NCBI RefSeq assembly: GCF_016466415.2
Contig: NZ_CP066772.2
Location: forward strand, 992,001-1,056,000
Direction of reading: 5' to 3'
Origin: Ralstonia pickettii
GTDB taxonomy: Bacteria; Pseudomonadota; Gammaproteobacteria; Burkholderiales; Burkholderiaceae
DNA length: 64,000 nt
The notes beneath the pieces were generated by a model, which saw nothing but the letters and a program-made list of their open reading frames with translations, did no database searches and was not told the DNA's origin. Below are positions 1-9,671 of the stretch, piece after piece; positions within the stretch are counted from its first letter, which is position 1, and the number at the start of each line of letters is the position of its first letter. A program made the translations under genes and the position numbers.

Positions 1-985
1 TGGCGGCATCCACCACCAGGACGAACTTCTTGTCCTGGTCCGTACCGATGGCCTTGTCGCTGATGAGGATGGCGTCGTGCGGCGCGCCGGTGCTCATGCG
101 CACGCGGGCGTAGAGGCCTGGCGTGAGGCGGCCGTCCGCGTTGTCGAGCGTGGCGCGCACGCGGATCGTGCCCGAGCGCACGTCCAGCCGGTTGTCGACG
201 GACTGGATCACGCCCTCGCGCGTGTAGCCGTCTTCATTGGCCAGCCCGATGTAGACCGGCGTCTTCGCGCCCTGGGCGGCCTTGGCGGAGTAGCGCAGGT
301 AGCTTTGTTCATCCGCATCGAACGCCACGTACATCGGCGAGACCGATACCAGCGTCGTCAATACCGGGGCAGCGCCACCGGCGGAGACGACGTTGCCGAC
401 CGTAATCTCAGCGCGCGACACGCGGCCCGCGACGGGCGCAACGATGTGCGTGTACTCCAGGTTCAGCTTGGCGGCTTCCAGCGCGGCGGCGGCGCCTTGC
501 AGGTTGGCCTGTGCCTCGCGTGCGGCGTTTTCCTTCTCTTCGAACTCGCGGCGCGCGATGGCGTTGTCGGCCACCAGCTTTTGCGCACGGTCCAGCTCCG
601 AGGTGGTGTAGGCCACGCGGGATTTGGCGGCGGTCAGCGCGGCTTGCGTGCGTGCGACTTCGGCGGCGTAGGGGCGCGGGTCGATGGTGAACAGCGCGTC
701 GCCCTTCTTGACGATGCTGCCGTCCTTGAAGTGGACGGCGGTGACGGTGCCGCTCACCAGCGGGCGGACTTCCACGCGTTGAACGGCTTCGATGCGGCCG
801 GAAAACTCATCCCATTCGGCCACGTTCTTGGCCAGGACCGGCGCCACATCCACCGGCGTGGCAGCGGGGGCGGCTGCCGGCTGCTGCGATGCGCCGGCAC
901 TGGAGATCAGACCGTAGGTGCCAACGGCTGCAACGCCGAGCACGGCGGCAACCGAAATGGCGAGTGTGCGTTTGGACAGGCTCAT
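1..985 (-). CDS. RND efflux periplasmic adaptor (membrane fusion protein), 3' end outside window
   Basis: N-terminal 328 residues of an AcrA/MexE-type membrane fusion protein, which would bridge an inner-membrane RND pump to an outer-membrane channel. ATG at 985 begins MSLSKRTLAISVAAVLGV, a signal/anchor segment. It is followed by the biotinyl-lipoyl-like half (VEVRPLVSGTVTAVHF), an alpha-hairpin and the second lipoyl half (THIVAPVAGRVSRAEITVG), then a beta-barrel stretch (GLYARVRM). No stop is reached before base 1. The RND pump gene would be expected downstream, outside the window. It lies 115 bp behind the hydrolase on the same strand, so both could be read from the 2.2-2.5 kb promoter region. 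Substrate cannot be told from sequence. Family call is confident; pump subfamily is not. Confidence 0.9.
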   Translation of the reverse strand, partial: MSLSKRTLAISVAAVLGVAAVGTYGLISSAGASQQPAAAPAATPVDVAPVLAKNVAEWDEFSGRIEAVQRVEVRPLVSGTVTAVHFKDGSIVKKGDALFTIDPRPYAAEVARTQAALTAAKSRVAYTTSELDRAQKLVADNAIARREFEEKENAAREAQANLQGAAAALEAAKLNLEYTHIVAPVAGRVSRAEITVGNVVSAGGAAPVLTTLVSVSPMYVAFDADEQSYLRYSAKAAQGAKTPVYIGLANEDGYTREGVIQSVDNRLDVRSGTIRVRATLDNADGRLTPGLYARVRMSTGAPHDAILISDKAIGTDQDKKFVLVVDAA

Positions 986-1100
986 GATGACTCTCTCGAT
1001 TTTGTTGGGTAAGCAAAGAGAAAAAGACTGGATAAAAGCGCTTGGGCCGCAGCGTAGAAATACGCGGGCGGCCTCGCACTCCGTTTCTTGTTGTATGGGT

Positions 1101-2192
1101 TCAGCCAGGCGTCTCCCCGGTCGGGTCAATGGAGGTGCGGTCCTTTCGGTCCGCACGGGGACGGCGTTTGCGCGGGACGGCCGCCTGGCGCGTCATGCCA
1201 AGGTGCCAGCGCAGGAAGCACGTCATCTCGTCTTGCGCGACCGCGCTCATCGCGATCGAGTCATGGCAGGCCTCGTTCACGCGCACGACCTGCGTGACGA
1301 CGCCCGCTTCAATGAGGCACGCTGCATAGCGCTCTGCTTCGGTGCGCAGCAGGTCTTGCGGCGCAGTGAGCAGCAGGGCGGGGGGCAGGCCCTGCAGACG
1401 GCGCGATTCCACCGGCGCGGCATAGGGGTGCACGCGCTCGGTCGGGCGGGGCAGGTACTGGCGATAGCAATCGGCACAGACTTCAGCAGAGTTGTCTGCG
1501 TTGGCCAGGTGGTCGGGGCGCACGCGTGCCATGGTTGGATCGAGCATCGGCGCGATCAGGACCTGTGCACGCAGGTGCGGGCCGCCGCGGTCGCGCGCAA
1601 TCATCGACAGCGCGGCCGACAGGTTGCCGCCGGCGTCATGTCCGGCCACGGCAATGCGGCGACGATCAATACCCCATGCGCCAGCATGGTCCGCCATGCA
1701 GCACAGCGCGGCGTATACATCTTCCGGGGCGGCCGGAAAAGGCGCTGCGGGCGCCAGCGAATAGCCGACCGTCACCACCACCGCCGGCAATGTGGCCGCC
1801 AGGTGGCGCGCCGGCGCATCTGCGTCGTTAATCGAGCCGCGCACGAAACCGCCGCCATGCAGGTACAGCACGCCAGGGCGGCGCAGCGGTGCGGCGGCAT
1901 CGTCGGTGTCCATTTCTGGGCGGAACACACGCAGGCGGATCCGGCCCGCGTAGCCCTGCGTCCAATAGTCTTCGGCCGTGACCTCGCGCGGCAACGGCGC
2001 CACGCCGGCCGTTTCCTTGCACGCAGAAGCTTGCTCAGGCAGCGTCGATGCTGCGTCGCGCAAATTGTTATTCAGTGCAACATTTGTGGGAGCGGGCGTT
2101 GCGTACGGTCGCGCTGGGCGAACAGCGGCCGATGCCGCATCGCTGGGCGGCGAGCGATCCGAAACAACGAGGCGCGGTGGAGAAGAACCCAT
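1101..2192 (-). CDS. alpha/beta hydrolase, HSL/acetyl-esterase type, with GHDAGG elbow
   Basis: 363 aa protein of the alpha/beta-hydrolase fold-3 (hormone-sensitive lipase, Aes-like) type. The oxyanion-hole motif YLHGGGFVRGS is intact. The nucleophile elbow, normally GDSAGG, reads GHDAGG, so the catalytic Ser position is Asp186 (codon at 1635-1637) preceded by His185. Late candidates for the other triad members are the Asp in TAPQDLL and the His in EACHDSIAM. The N-terminal ~60 residues are Pro/Ala-rich and poorly conserved in appearance, so the start may be further in; no clear ribosome site precedes ATG 2192. It is divergent from the LysR gene across a 340 bp spacer and lies upstream of the efflux adaptor. 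It may hydrolyse small esters or epoxides or be non-catalytic; substrate unknown. Confidence 0.85.
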   Translation of the reverse strand: MGSSPPRLVVSDRSPPSDAASAAVRPARPYATPAPTNVALNNNLRDAASTLPEQASACKETAGVAPLPREVTAEDYWTQGYAGRIRLRVFRPEMDTDDAAAPLRRPGVLYLHGGGFVRGSINDADAPARHLAATLPAVVVTVGYSLAPAAPFPAAPEDVYAALCCMADHAGAWGIDRRRIAVAGHDAGGNLSAALSMIARDRGGPHLRAQVLIAPMLDPTMARVRPDHLANADNSAEVCADCYRQYLPRPTERVHPYAAPVESRRLQGLPPALLLTAPQDLLRTEAERYAACLIEAGVVTQVVRVNEACHDSIAMSAVAQDEMTCFLRWHLGMTRQAAVPRKRRPRADRKDRTSIDPTGETPG

Positions 2193-2532
2193 GATGTCAG
2201 GCAGGGCTTACCTTTGCGGATCACCCGGATATCGATGGGCTGAATGATGGTGATTAGACGAACGCGGATAAATGCCTATAATTAGACATCACTATTAGTT
2301 GCAGCCGAACAATCAGAATTTACGGTTGTGCTACAAAGTGTCCATGCTCAAGGCCGATCTTGTTGCACTGCGAAAACCCGTAGTCGCAGCTTTCCTGATC
2401 GCGCCTGATGCTCAGAACGCGTGCGTGTTCTGGAGCATGAGCAGACCCCTTGATTCCACAAGTCCGGCGCATTGCCCGTTTTGATTCGGGCAGTGCGCCC
2501 GCCCCGTGGAGTCCGTCCCTAAGGAGCCGCAG
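2193..2532. promoter_or_regulatory. divergent promoter region between hydrolase and LysR gene
   Basis: This 340 bp spacer holds no convincing gene. It contains the LysR-type operator at 2279-2297 and a repeated ATTAGAC (2252-2258 and 2281-2287, 29 bp apart). The regulator's ribosome site AAGGAG is at 2521-2526. The short ORFs that can be read here have no ribosome site and no recognisable content. Confidence 0.6.
2279..2297. promoter_or_regulatory. LysR-type operator, TAAT-N11-ATTA
   Basis: TAAT (2279-2282), eleven bases, then ATTA (2294-2297) make a perfect inverted repeat containing the T-N11-A core of LysR-type binding sites. It lies about 90 bp upstream of the hydrolase start and about 235 bp upstream of the LysR start. 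That is the usual place for a regulator that activates the divergent gene and represses itself. Binding is inferred. Confidence 0.6.
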
Positions 2533-3477
2533 ATGGATCGCTTGCAGGCCATGCAGGTTTTCACGCGCGTTGTGGAAGCCAGCAGCTTCACCAAGGCTGC
2601 CGACAGCCTTCAGTTACCCCGCGCCACGGTGACGAACCTGGTGCAAAGCCTTGAGGCGCATCTCGGCGTGCGCCTGTTGCACCGGACCACGCGCCGCGTG
2701 AATGTCACCGCCGATGGCGCTGCGTATTACGAGCGCTGCGTGCGTCTGCTCGGCGATCTTGAAGAGACGGAGGCTGCGTTCTCGCAAAGCTCGTCGGGCG
2801 CACGCGGCACCTTGCGCATCGACGTGCCTGCGTCGATTGGCAAACGGTTGCTTGTGCCGCGCATTCGCGATTTTCACGAGGCGTACCCCGATCTTCAGTT
2901 GGAGATCGGCATGAGCGACCGCACCGTCGACCTCGTGCAGGAAGGCGTGGATTGCGCGGTGCGCGGCGGCGAATTGCAGGACTCCAGCCTCGTCGCGCGG
3001 CGCATCGGCCAATTGTCGATGGTCAATTGCGCGTCACCGGAATACCTTGCCCGCTGCGGCACGCCCAAGACGTTGGAAGACCTGCAGGACCACACGGCGG
3101 TGAATTACTTCTCAGCGCGCAACGGCCGCCGCATGGATTGGGATTTCGTGATCGACGGGCAGAAGCAGATCCATAAGGTCCGCAGCATGGTGTCCGTCAA
3201 CGATGCCGAATCGGCAGTGGCGTGCGGGCTGCATGGCCTCGGGCTGCTGCAGACTTCGCGCTTCCTGGTGTACGAGCATTTGATGTCGGGCGCGCTGGTG
3301 GAAGTGCTGCCGGACTATATTTCCGAGCCGGTGCCCGTATCGGTGGTGTATCCGCACAACCGGCACCTGTCGCCCAAGGTGCGGGTGTTTGTGGACTGGG
3401 TGGCGACGCTGTTTGCCGACCATCCGTGCCTGCAGCTCAAGGAAAATCCGCGACTGCACATTGTTAGCGCCGCCTGA
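2533..3477 (+). CDS. LysR-family transcriptional regulator
   Basis: 314 aa. The N-terminal winged helix-turn-helix (MDRLQAMQVFTRVVEASSFT to about residue 60, including LQLPRATVTNLVQSLE) is followed by a substrate-binding domain of the kind seen in the large LysR group with SGARGTLRIDVPASIGKRLL. The ATG at 2533 is chosen over the upstream in-frame start at 2506 because AAGGAG (2521-2526) sits 6 bases before it and MDRLQAM is the usual start of this subgroup. The gene is divergent from the hydrolase with a T-N11-A box between them, so control of that gene, and possibly of the efflux gene behind it, is likely. Inducer unknown. Confidence 0.93.
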   Translation: MDRLQAMQVFTRVVEASSFTKAADSLQLPRATVTNLVQSLEAHLGVRLLHRTTRRVNVTADGAAYYERCVRLLGDLEETEAAFSQSSSGARGTLRIDVPASIGKRLLVPRIRDFHEAYPDLQLEIGMSDRTVDLVQEGVDCAVRGGELQDSSLVARRIGQLSMVNCASPEYLARCGTPKTLEDLQDHTAVNYFSARNGRRMDWDFVIDGQKQIHKVRSMVSVNDAESAVACGLHGLGLLQTSRFLVYEHLMSGALVEVLPDYISEPVPVSVVYPHNRHLSPKVRVFVDWVATLFADHPCLQLKENPRLHIVSAA

Positions 3478-3574
3478 ACAGTTATTTCCGCAAAGTCGCA
3501 TTTATCAGACGGGAGCAACGATCTATTCTGCCTTCCAAGCGCAACAACGAGCGCAAACGAACAAGGAATCGATC

Positions 3575-3904
3575 ATGAACTCCCGCCTCTTCTCCGCCTT
3601 CTCCCGTCGCGCTGTCCTGGCCATGGTGGCCACCGTGTCGGCTTCCGCCACGCTGCTGTCGCAGCCCGCAACGGCGTCCATCCAGCCCAACTTTGACGCT
3701 CCGGCCGCAACGCAGGCTGGTCGCTTTGATCCGTACACGCAAGGCGCTGACCGTCAGGCCGACACGTATGGCTACCTGTCGTGGAAGAGCGATCGTTTTG
3801 ACCCGTACAGCCAAGGCGCGGATCGCCAGGCTGATACGTATGGCTACCTGTCGTGGAATGGCGATGCGAGCTATCCGAACGGTGGCGCTGCATCGCGCGC
3901 ATAA
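3575..3904 (+). CDS. small secreted protein with two 21-residue repeats
   Basis: 109 aa, preceded by AAGGAAT (3563-3569). The first ~35 residues form a signal peptide (basic start, hydrophobic core VLAMVATVSASATLL, cleavage probably after PATA). The mature part contains two copies of a 21-residue unit, RFDPY(T/S)QGADRQADTYGY followed by LSW, encoded at 3722-3784 and 3794-3856. They differ by one residue, while the DNA differs mostly at third positions, so the protein sequence is under selection. A strong terminator follows. No family recognised; probably periplasmic or secreted. Neighbours give no clue to function. Confidence 0.8.
   Translation: MNSRLFSAFSRRAVLAMVATVSASATLLSQPATASIQPNFDAPAATQAGRFDPYTQGADRQADTYGYLSWKSDRFDPYSQGADRQADTYGYLSWNGDASYPNGGAASRA
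3722..3856 (+). repeat. tandem coding repeat, 2 x 63 bp
   Basis: Two in-frame 63 bp units, 3722-3784 and 3794-3856, separated by 9 bp, inside the small secreted protein. Most base differences between the copies are synonymous. Confidence 0.9.
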
Positions 3905-3940
3905 ACCGCGCAGCGACTGAATTTATCCTCCTCCCTGTTT

Positions 3941-3976
3941 GCGGCGTGACTTCAGCGGTCACGCCGCATTTTTATT
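3941..3976 (+). terminator. rho-independent terminator
   Basis: Perfect 10 bp stem GCGGCGTGAC (3941-3950) and GTCACGCCGC (3958-3967), 7-base loop, then ATTTTTATT. It ends the small repeat-protein transcript. Confidence 0.92.
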
Positions 3977-4051
3977 GTTCGGGCGGTCGGCAGACCCTTT
4001 GGCGCTAACGTGCCAAGGCACCCATGTTGGGTTGGGAGTATCGTGGCAGGC

Positions 4052-4828
4052 ATGCAGACCGTCGTGCTCACGTTCGATTCCGGCCTCACGCCGCTTCTTC
4101 CGATTGCGTTGCGTGGGCATCCCGTTGTGCGCGCGTGGGCAGAGGGCGCCACGCTCAAGCACGCCATCGAGGCGCTTGGGGTGCCACATACTGAGATTGG
4201 CCAGGTGCTGGTGGATGGCCGGGCCATGGCGCTGGAGGCGTTGTTGCCGGCCCGGGGCCACGTGGCCGTTTCAGCTGTGGAGCCCTTCTTGCCGGCGGCG
4301 CCGCTGCACTTCCTGTGCGACGCGCACCTGGGCGCCACGGCGCGCCTGCTGCGCATGGCCGGTTTCGATACCGCCTACGACAACAACTACGCCGACGCGG
4401 CCATCGAAGCGCTCGCCCACGAGGAAGACTGGATCGTGCTGTCGCGTGACCGTGAGCTTCTCAAGCGGCGCGGCATCCGGCGTGGCGCGTTCATCCGTGC
4501 GCGCGAGCCGCAGGCACAGATGCGTGAAATCGTCACACGCCTGCGGCTCGCTGATGTGGCGAAGCCGTTTTCGCGCTGTCTCGAGTGCAATGTGCTGCTG
4601 CGGATGCTGAGCCCGGAAGAGGCTTCCGCCAGCGTGCCGCCCCGCGTGCGTGAGCGCCAGCGGCTCTTTAGCACCTGTGATGTCTGCCGCCGCGTCTATT
4701 GGCCCGGTTCGCACTGGGCGCGCATGAATGCCGTGCTGGCCGACATGCTGTGGCCCGAGGCCGGCGCATCGGCTGACTCAGCGGAAACCGCCGAGCGCAT
4801 GCCGCGCACTGGCAGCGCAGGCGCCTGA
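4052..4828 (+). CDS. Mut7-C RNase domain protein with N-terminal ubiquitin-like domain
   Basis: 258 aa. The N-terminal ~85 residues (MQTVVLTFDSGLTPLLP to VSAVEPF) look like the Mut7-C ubiquitin-like domain. The rest matches the Mut7-C PIN-like RNase domain: FLCDAHLGATARLLRMAGFDT, an acidic DWIVLSRDRELLKRRG block, and a C-terminal zinc ribbon built from CLEC and CDVC. Predicted cytoplasmic RNA-binding/ribonuclease-like protein, biological role unknown. The start is uncertain: GTG at 4043 lies 4 bases after GGGAG (4034-4038), while ATG 4052 is 13 bases after it. Convergent with otsA; the two stop codons abut. Confidence 0.85.
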   Translation: MQTVVLTFDSGLTPLLPIALRGHPVVRAWAEGATLKHAIEALGVPHTEIGQVLVDGRAMALEALLPARGHVAVSAVEPFLPAAPLHFLCDAHLGATARLLRMAGFDTAYDNNYADAAIEALAHEEDWIVLSRDRELLKRRGIRRGAFIRAREPQAQMREIVTRLRLADVAKPFSRCLECNVLLRMLSPEEASASVPPRVRERQRLFSTCDVCRRVYWPGSHWARMNAVLADMLWPEAGASADSAETAERMPRTGSAGA

Positions 4829-6259
4829 CTACTGGGGCGACGCGTTGCGCAAATCGGCGACGAAGCGTTCGCGCCAGATGGTGAGATTGGCCGCACGCAG
4901 CCTATCCATCATGTGGGCGTAGCGCGCCTTGCGTTCTTCCAGCGGCATCGTCAACGCACGGTTCAGCGCCTCGGCCATGCCGCGCGTGTCATACGGGTTG
5001 ACGATCAGTGCGGCATCCAGCTCGCGCGCCGCGCCGGCAAAGCGCGACAGCACGAGCACCCCCGGGTCTTCCGGGTCTTGCGCGGCCACGTATTCCTTGG
5101 CGACGAGGTTCATGCCGTCACGCAGGGGCGTGACATAACCGATCTGCGAGCTGCGGAAAAGCGCCATCAGCACGCGCCGTTCGTACTGCTTGTTGATGTA
5201 GCGGATGGGTGTCCAGTCCAGCTCCGAATGCTTGCCGTTGATGCGGCCTGACTCGGCTTCCAGTCGCTGCCGGATCTGCTGATAGCTCTGCACGTCCTGG
5301 CGCGAGGTCGGCGCAATCTGGATGAACGTCACATGCCTGCGGTGGTCCGGAAAATCATCCAGCAACTGCTCGAACGCGCGGAAGCGTTCCGGCAAGCCCT
5401 TCGAATAATCCAGCCGGTCCACGCTCATGATGAGCTTCGTGGGCTGCTGACCTTGGCCTTGCCCCTGAGGTGCAATCCTCTCGCCGCGCACACTCGCATG
5501 CCGTGCGAACGGATTGCGCCGTGCCAACGACGCCTTCGCCTGCTGCGCGATCTCGTCCGGATGCACGCCGATCGGGTAGACCTCGGCGCGCAGCGTGTGG
5601 CCATAGGCGTGCACGGGGCCGTTCTGTTCCTTTTGTTCGATGTAGCCGCGCGCCTCGCGCTCGATGTAGTCGTAGAAGGCGACACGATCGGTCTCGGTCT
5701 GGAAACCGACCAGATCGTACGCACACAGCGCGCGCATCAGGTCTTCATGCGGCGGAATCGTCGTCAGGATTTCCGGCGACGGAAACGGAATGTGCAGGAA
5801 GAACCCGATGCGGTTGGTGAGCCCCAGCGCGCGGCACTCCGCGGCAAAGGGGATCAGGTGATAGTCGTGTACCCAGAGGATGTCGTCGGGCTGCACCAGC
5901 GCCTTGAGCTGATGTGCAAACTGCGCATTGACGCGCCGGTAGCCGTGGTATTCCTGGCGCTCGTAGCGCGACAGATCCACGCGGTAGTGGAAGATCGGCC
6001 ACAGCGTTGCGTTGGCAAAACCGCGGTAGTACTGGTCGTAGTCCTTGCGGTTCAGGCCGACGGTGGCATAGGTGATGTTGCCCTTGGTGACGATGTTCGG
6101 CTCGTGCGACACGGTGGTCGCGGTTTCGCCGCTCCAGCCAAACCAGATGCCGCCGGTTTCGCGCAGCGCGTCGAACACGCCAACGGCCAGGCCCCCCGCC
6201 GTCCCCTGGCCTTCGGCAACGGGCGCGACGCGGTTGGAAACCACAATGAGTCGGCTCAT
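4829..6259 (-). CDS. otsA: alpha,alpha-trehalose-phosphate synthase (UDP-forming)
   Basis: 476 aa GT20 family enzyme making trehalose-6-phosphate from UDP-glucose and glucose-6-phosphate in the cytosol. Visible landmarks are [13 protein letters not shown] at the start, the GG of [12 protein letters not shown] near residue 24, W-H-D of the [13 protein letters not shown] block, [14 protein letters not shown], the [15 protein letters not shown] nucleotide-sugar motif and the C-terminal [15 protein letters not shown]. Usual length is about 470. ATG 6259 is chosen because it begins the family N-terminus and overlaps the otsB stop by ATGA, meaning translational coupling. Longer in-frame reading to 6334 would lie inside otsB. 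Likely part of osmotic/desiccation tolerance. Confidence 0.97.
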   Translation of the reverse strand: MSRLIVVSNRVAPVAEGQGTAGGLAVGVFDALRETGGIWFGWSGETATTVSHEPNIVTKGNITYATVGLNRKDYDQYYRGFANATLWPIFHYRVDLSRYERQEYHGYRRVNAQFAHQLKALVQPDDILWVHDYHLIPFAAECRALGLTNRIGFFLHIPFPSPEILTTIPPHEDLMRALCAYDLVGFQTETDRVAFYDYIEREARGYIEQKEQNGPVHAYGHTLRAEVYPIGVHPDEIAQQAKASLARRNPFARHASVRGERIAPQGQGQGQQPTKLIMSVDRLDYSKGLPERFRAFEQLLDDFPDHRRHVTFIQIAPTSRQDVQSYQQIRQRLEAESGRINGKHSELDWTPIRYINKQYERRVLMALFRSSQIGYVTPLRDGMNLVAKEYVAAQDPEDPGVLVLSRFAGAARELDAALIVNPYDTRGMAEALNRALTMPLEERKARYAHMMDRLRAANLTIWRERFVADLRNASPQ

Positions 6260-7056
6260 GTGGCACCTCGCTCGGACGGGGCCGTGAGCGTTGCCAGCCA
6301 GGCCCGCAATGCCGCCGCATCTGGCACGCGCCAACGCGCCTGGCTCGGGCCTGCGCCGACCTTGATCGACCAGCCGTCCAGCGCATTGACGGCATCGAAC
6401 GCGCTTTCATCGGTCAGGTCGTCGCCGGCAAACAGCACGGTGCGGCCCATGAAAGGCGGCTCGGTCATCAGTGTGTGGACCACATCGCCCTTGCTGGCGC
6501 CACGCGGTTTGAGTTCGACGACCATCTTTCCCGCCTGCAGGCGCACGTGGTCGGCATAGCTGCGCGCGAGACGGTCGGCCAACGTCAGCACGGCGTTTTC
6601 GGCTTCAGGTGCGTGGCGGTAGTGCAGGGCAAACGCAATGCCCTTGCTCTCCAGCACCACGCCGGAGAACTGCGTCGACAACTGCGTGAGTTCTGCGCGC
6701 AACTCGCGCTCCAGTTGCGCGAGTGCATCTGCGTCAGCGTTCAGGCGGACGAAGCCGCCGTCTGCATAGCGGCGTTCGGCGCCGTGCACACCGGCGATGA
6801 CGAGGCCGGGCAGAGACAGGCGCGACTCCACGTCATGCACCGTGCGCCCGCTGATGATCGCCAACGCGCCCCCGCTGGCGGCATGCAGCGCGGCCAGTGT
6901 TTCGCGCAGCGGCGCAGAAACATGCACCGCTTCGGGTTGCGGCGCGATATCGACGAGGGTGCCGTCAAAGTCGAGCAGGAAGGCCGTTCGGCCCAGGTCG
7001 AGCGAGGGCAGGGGCGCCGCGTTGGCAGAAGACTGGGGAGAGACGTTCTTGGACAA
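6256..7056 (-). CDS. otsB: trehalose-6-phosphate phosphatase
   Basis: 266 aa HAD-superfamily phosphatase converting trehalose-6-phosphate to trehalose. It has the N-terminal catalytic motif FLLDFDGTLVD (nucleophile Asp and acid/base Asp), the GVHGAERR and VVELKPRGASKGD motifs with the motif III Lys, and FAGDDLTDESAF carrying the acidic motif IV. The only usable start in frame before the upstream stop is TTG at 7056, with no clear Shine-Dalgarno, so expression may be weak. It overlaps otsA by 4 bp (ATGA). The terminator of fadH lies upstream, so otsBA is probably its own transcription unit. Confidence 0.95.
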   Translation of the reverse strand: MSKNVSPQSSANAAPLPSLDLGRTAFLLDFDGTLVDIAPQPEAVHVSAPLRETLAALHAASGGALAIISGRTVHDVESRLSLPGLVIAGVHGAERRYADGGFVRLNADADALAQLERELRAELTQLSTQFSGVVLESKGIAFALHYRHAPEAENAVLTLADRLARSYADHVRLQAGKMVVELKPRGASKGDVVHTLMTEPPFMGRTVLFAGDDLTDESAFDAVNALDGWSIKVGAGPSQARWRVPDAAALRAWLATLTAPSERGAT

Positions 7057-7168
7057 ACCGGTTCTGGTGAATGTGCGTGATGCGCCTGTTCACGCAAGAA
7101 CCGGGCCGACCGCGCCCGCCGTTGTCATTTCGGCATTCGCGGCGGGCGGGAGAGGGTGGCGAGATTGT

Positions 7169-7212
7169 AAAAATGGGCACGTGATGCAAAACCTTCACAT
7201 CCCACGTGCCCA
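7169..7212 (-). terminator. rho-independent terminator after fadH
   Basis: Read on the minus strand: stem TGGGCACGTG (7212-7203) and CACGTGCCCA (7183-7174), 19-base loop, then a run of five T (7173-7169). Located just past the fadH stop. Confidence 0.85.
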
Positions 7213-7217
7213 AGGCG

Positions 7218-9377
<2,160 letters not shown>

Positions 9378-9584
9378 TCAGGATTTTCCCGACTTATTCG
9401 TGTCGTCTTCGACTGGCTTGCCGAGCAGCGCCTTCAGCAGTTTGTTCTGGGGAATCGCCTTGCCGGTGCCCTGGCCGGGCTTGCCGGTGCGCTGGCTGTC
9501 GCGCTTGAGATTGTTGGCGATCTTGAGGCCCTTGAGTTTTTCGAGGTCGGTTTTCTTCACGATGAGGTCCGCAATGGGATACAT
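9378..9584 (-). CDS. small lysine-rich hypothetical protein
   Basis: 68 aa, beginning MYPIADLIVKKTDLEKLKGL at ATG 9584. The third codon positions are strongly G/C, as in real genes of this genome, and the protein is basic with a plausible N-terminal helix and a disordered C-terminus (TGKPGQGTGKAIPQ). No family recognised. A longer in-frame reading continues antisense into the integrase-like gene and is not believable. Divergent from that gene with ~87 bp between starts. Confidence 0.5.
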   Translation of the reverse strand: MYPIADLIVKKTDLEKLKGLKIANNLKRDSQRTGKPGQGTGKAIPQNKLLKALLGKPVEDDTNKSGKS

Positions 9585-9671
9585 GAACTGCGTGTTACGC
9601 TCGGCAGGATACGCGAATTGCCCCACCCCCGGTTCGCCCACGCCTTGTCTTTCTGCATTTCCGCTGCCGCA

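Noticed and set aside
5333-6559. Long plus-strand ORF (408 codons) across the trehalose genes
   Set aside because: It lies antisense to otsA and otsB, which have complete family motifs; it is a shadow of GC-rich codon use.
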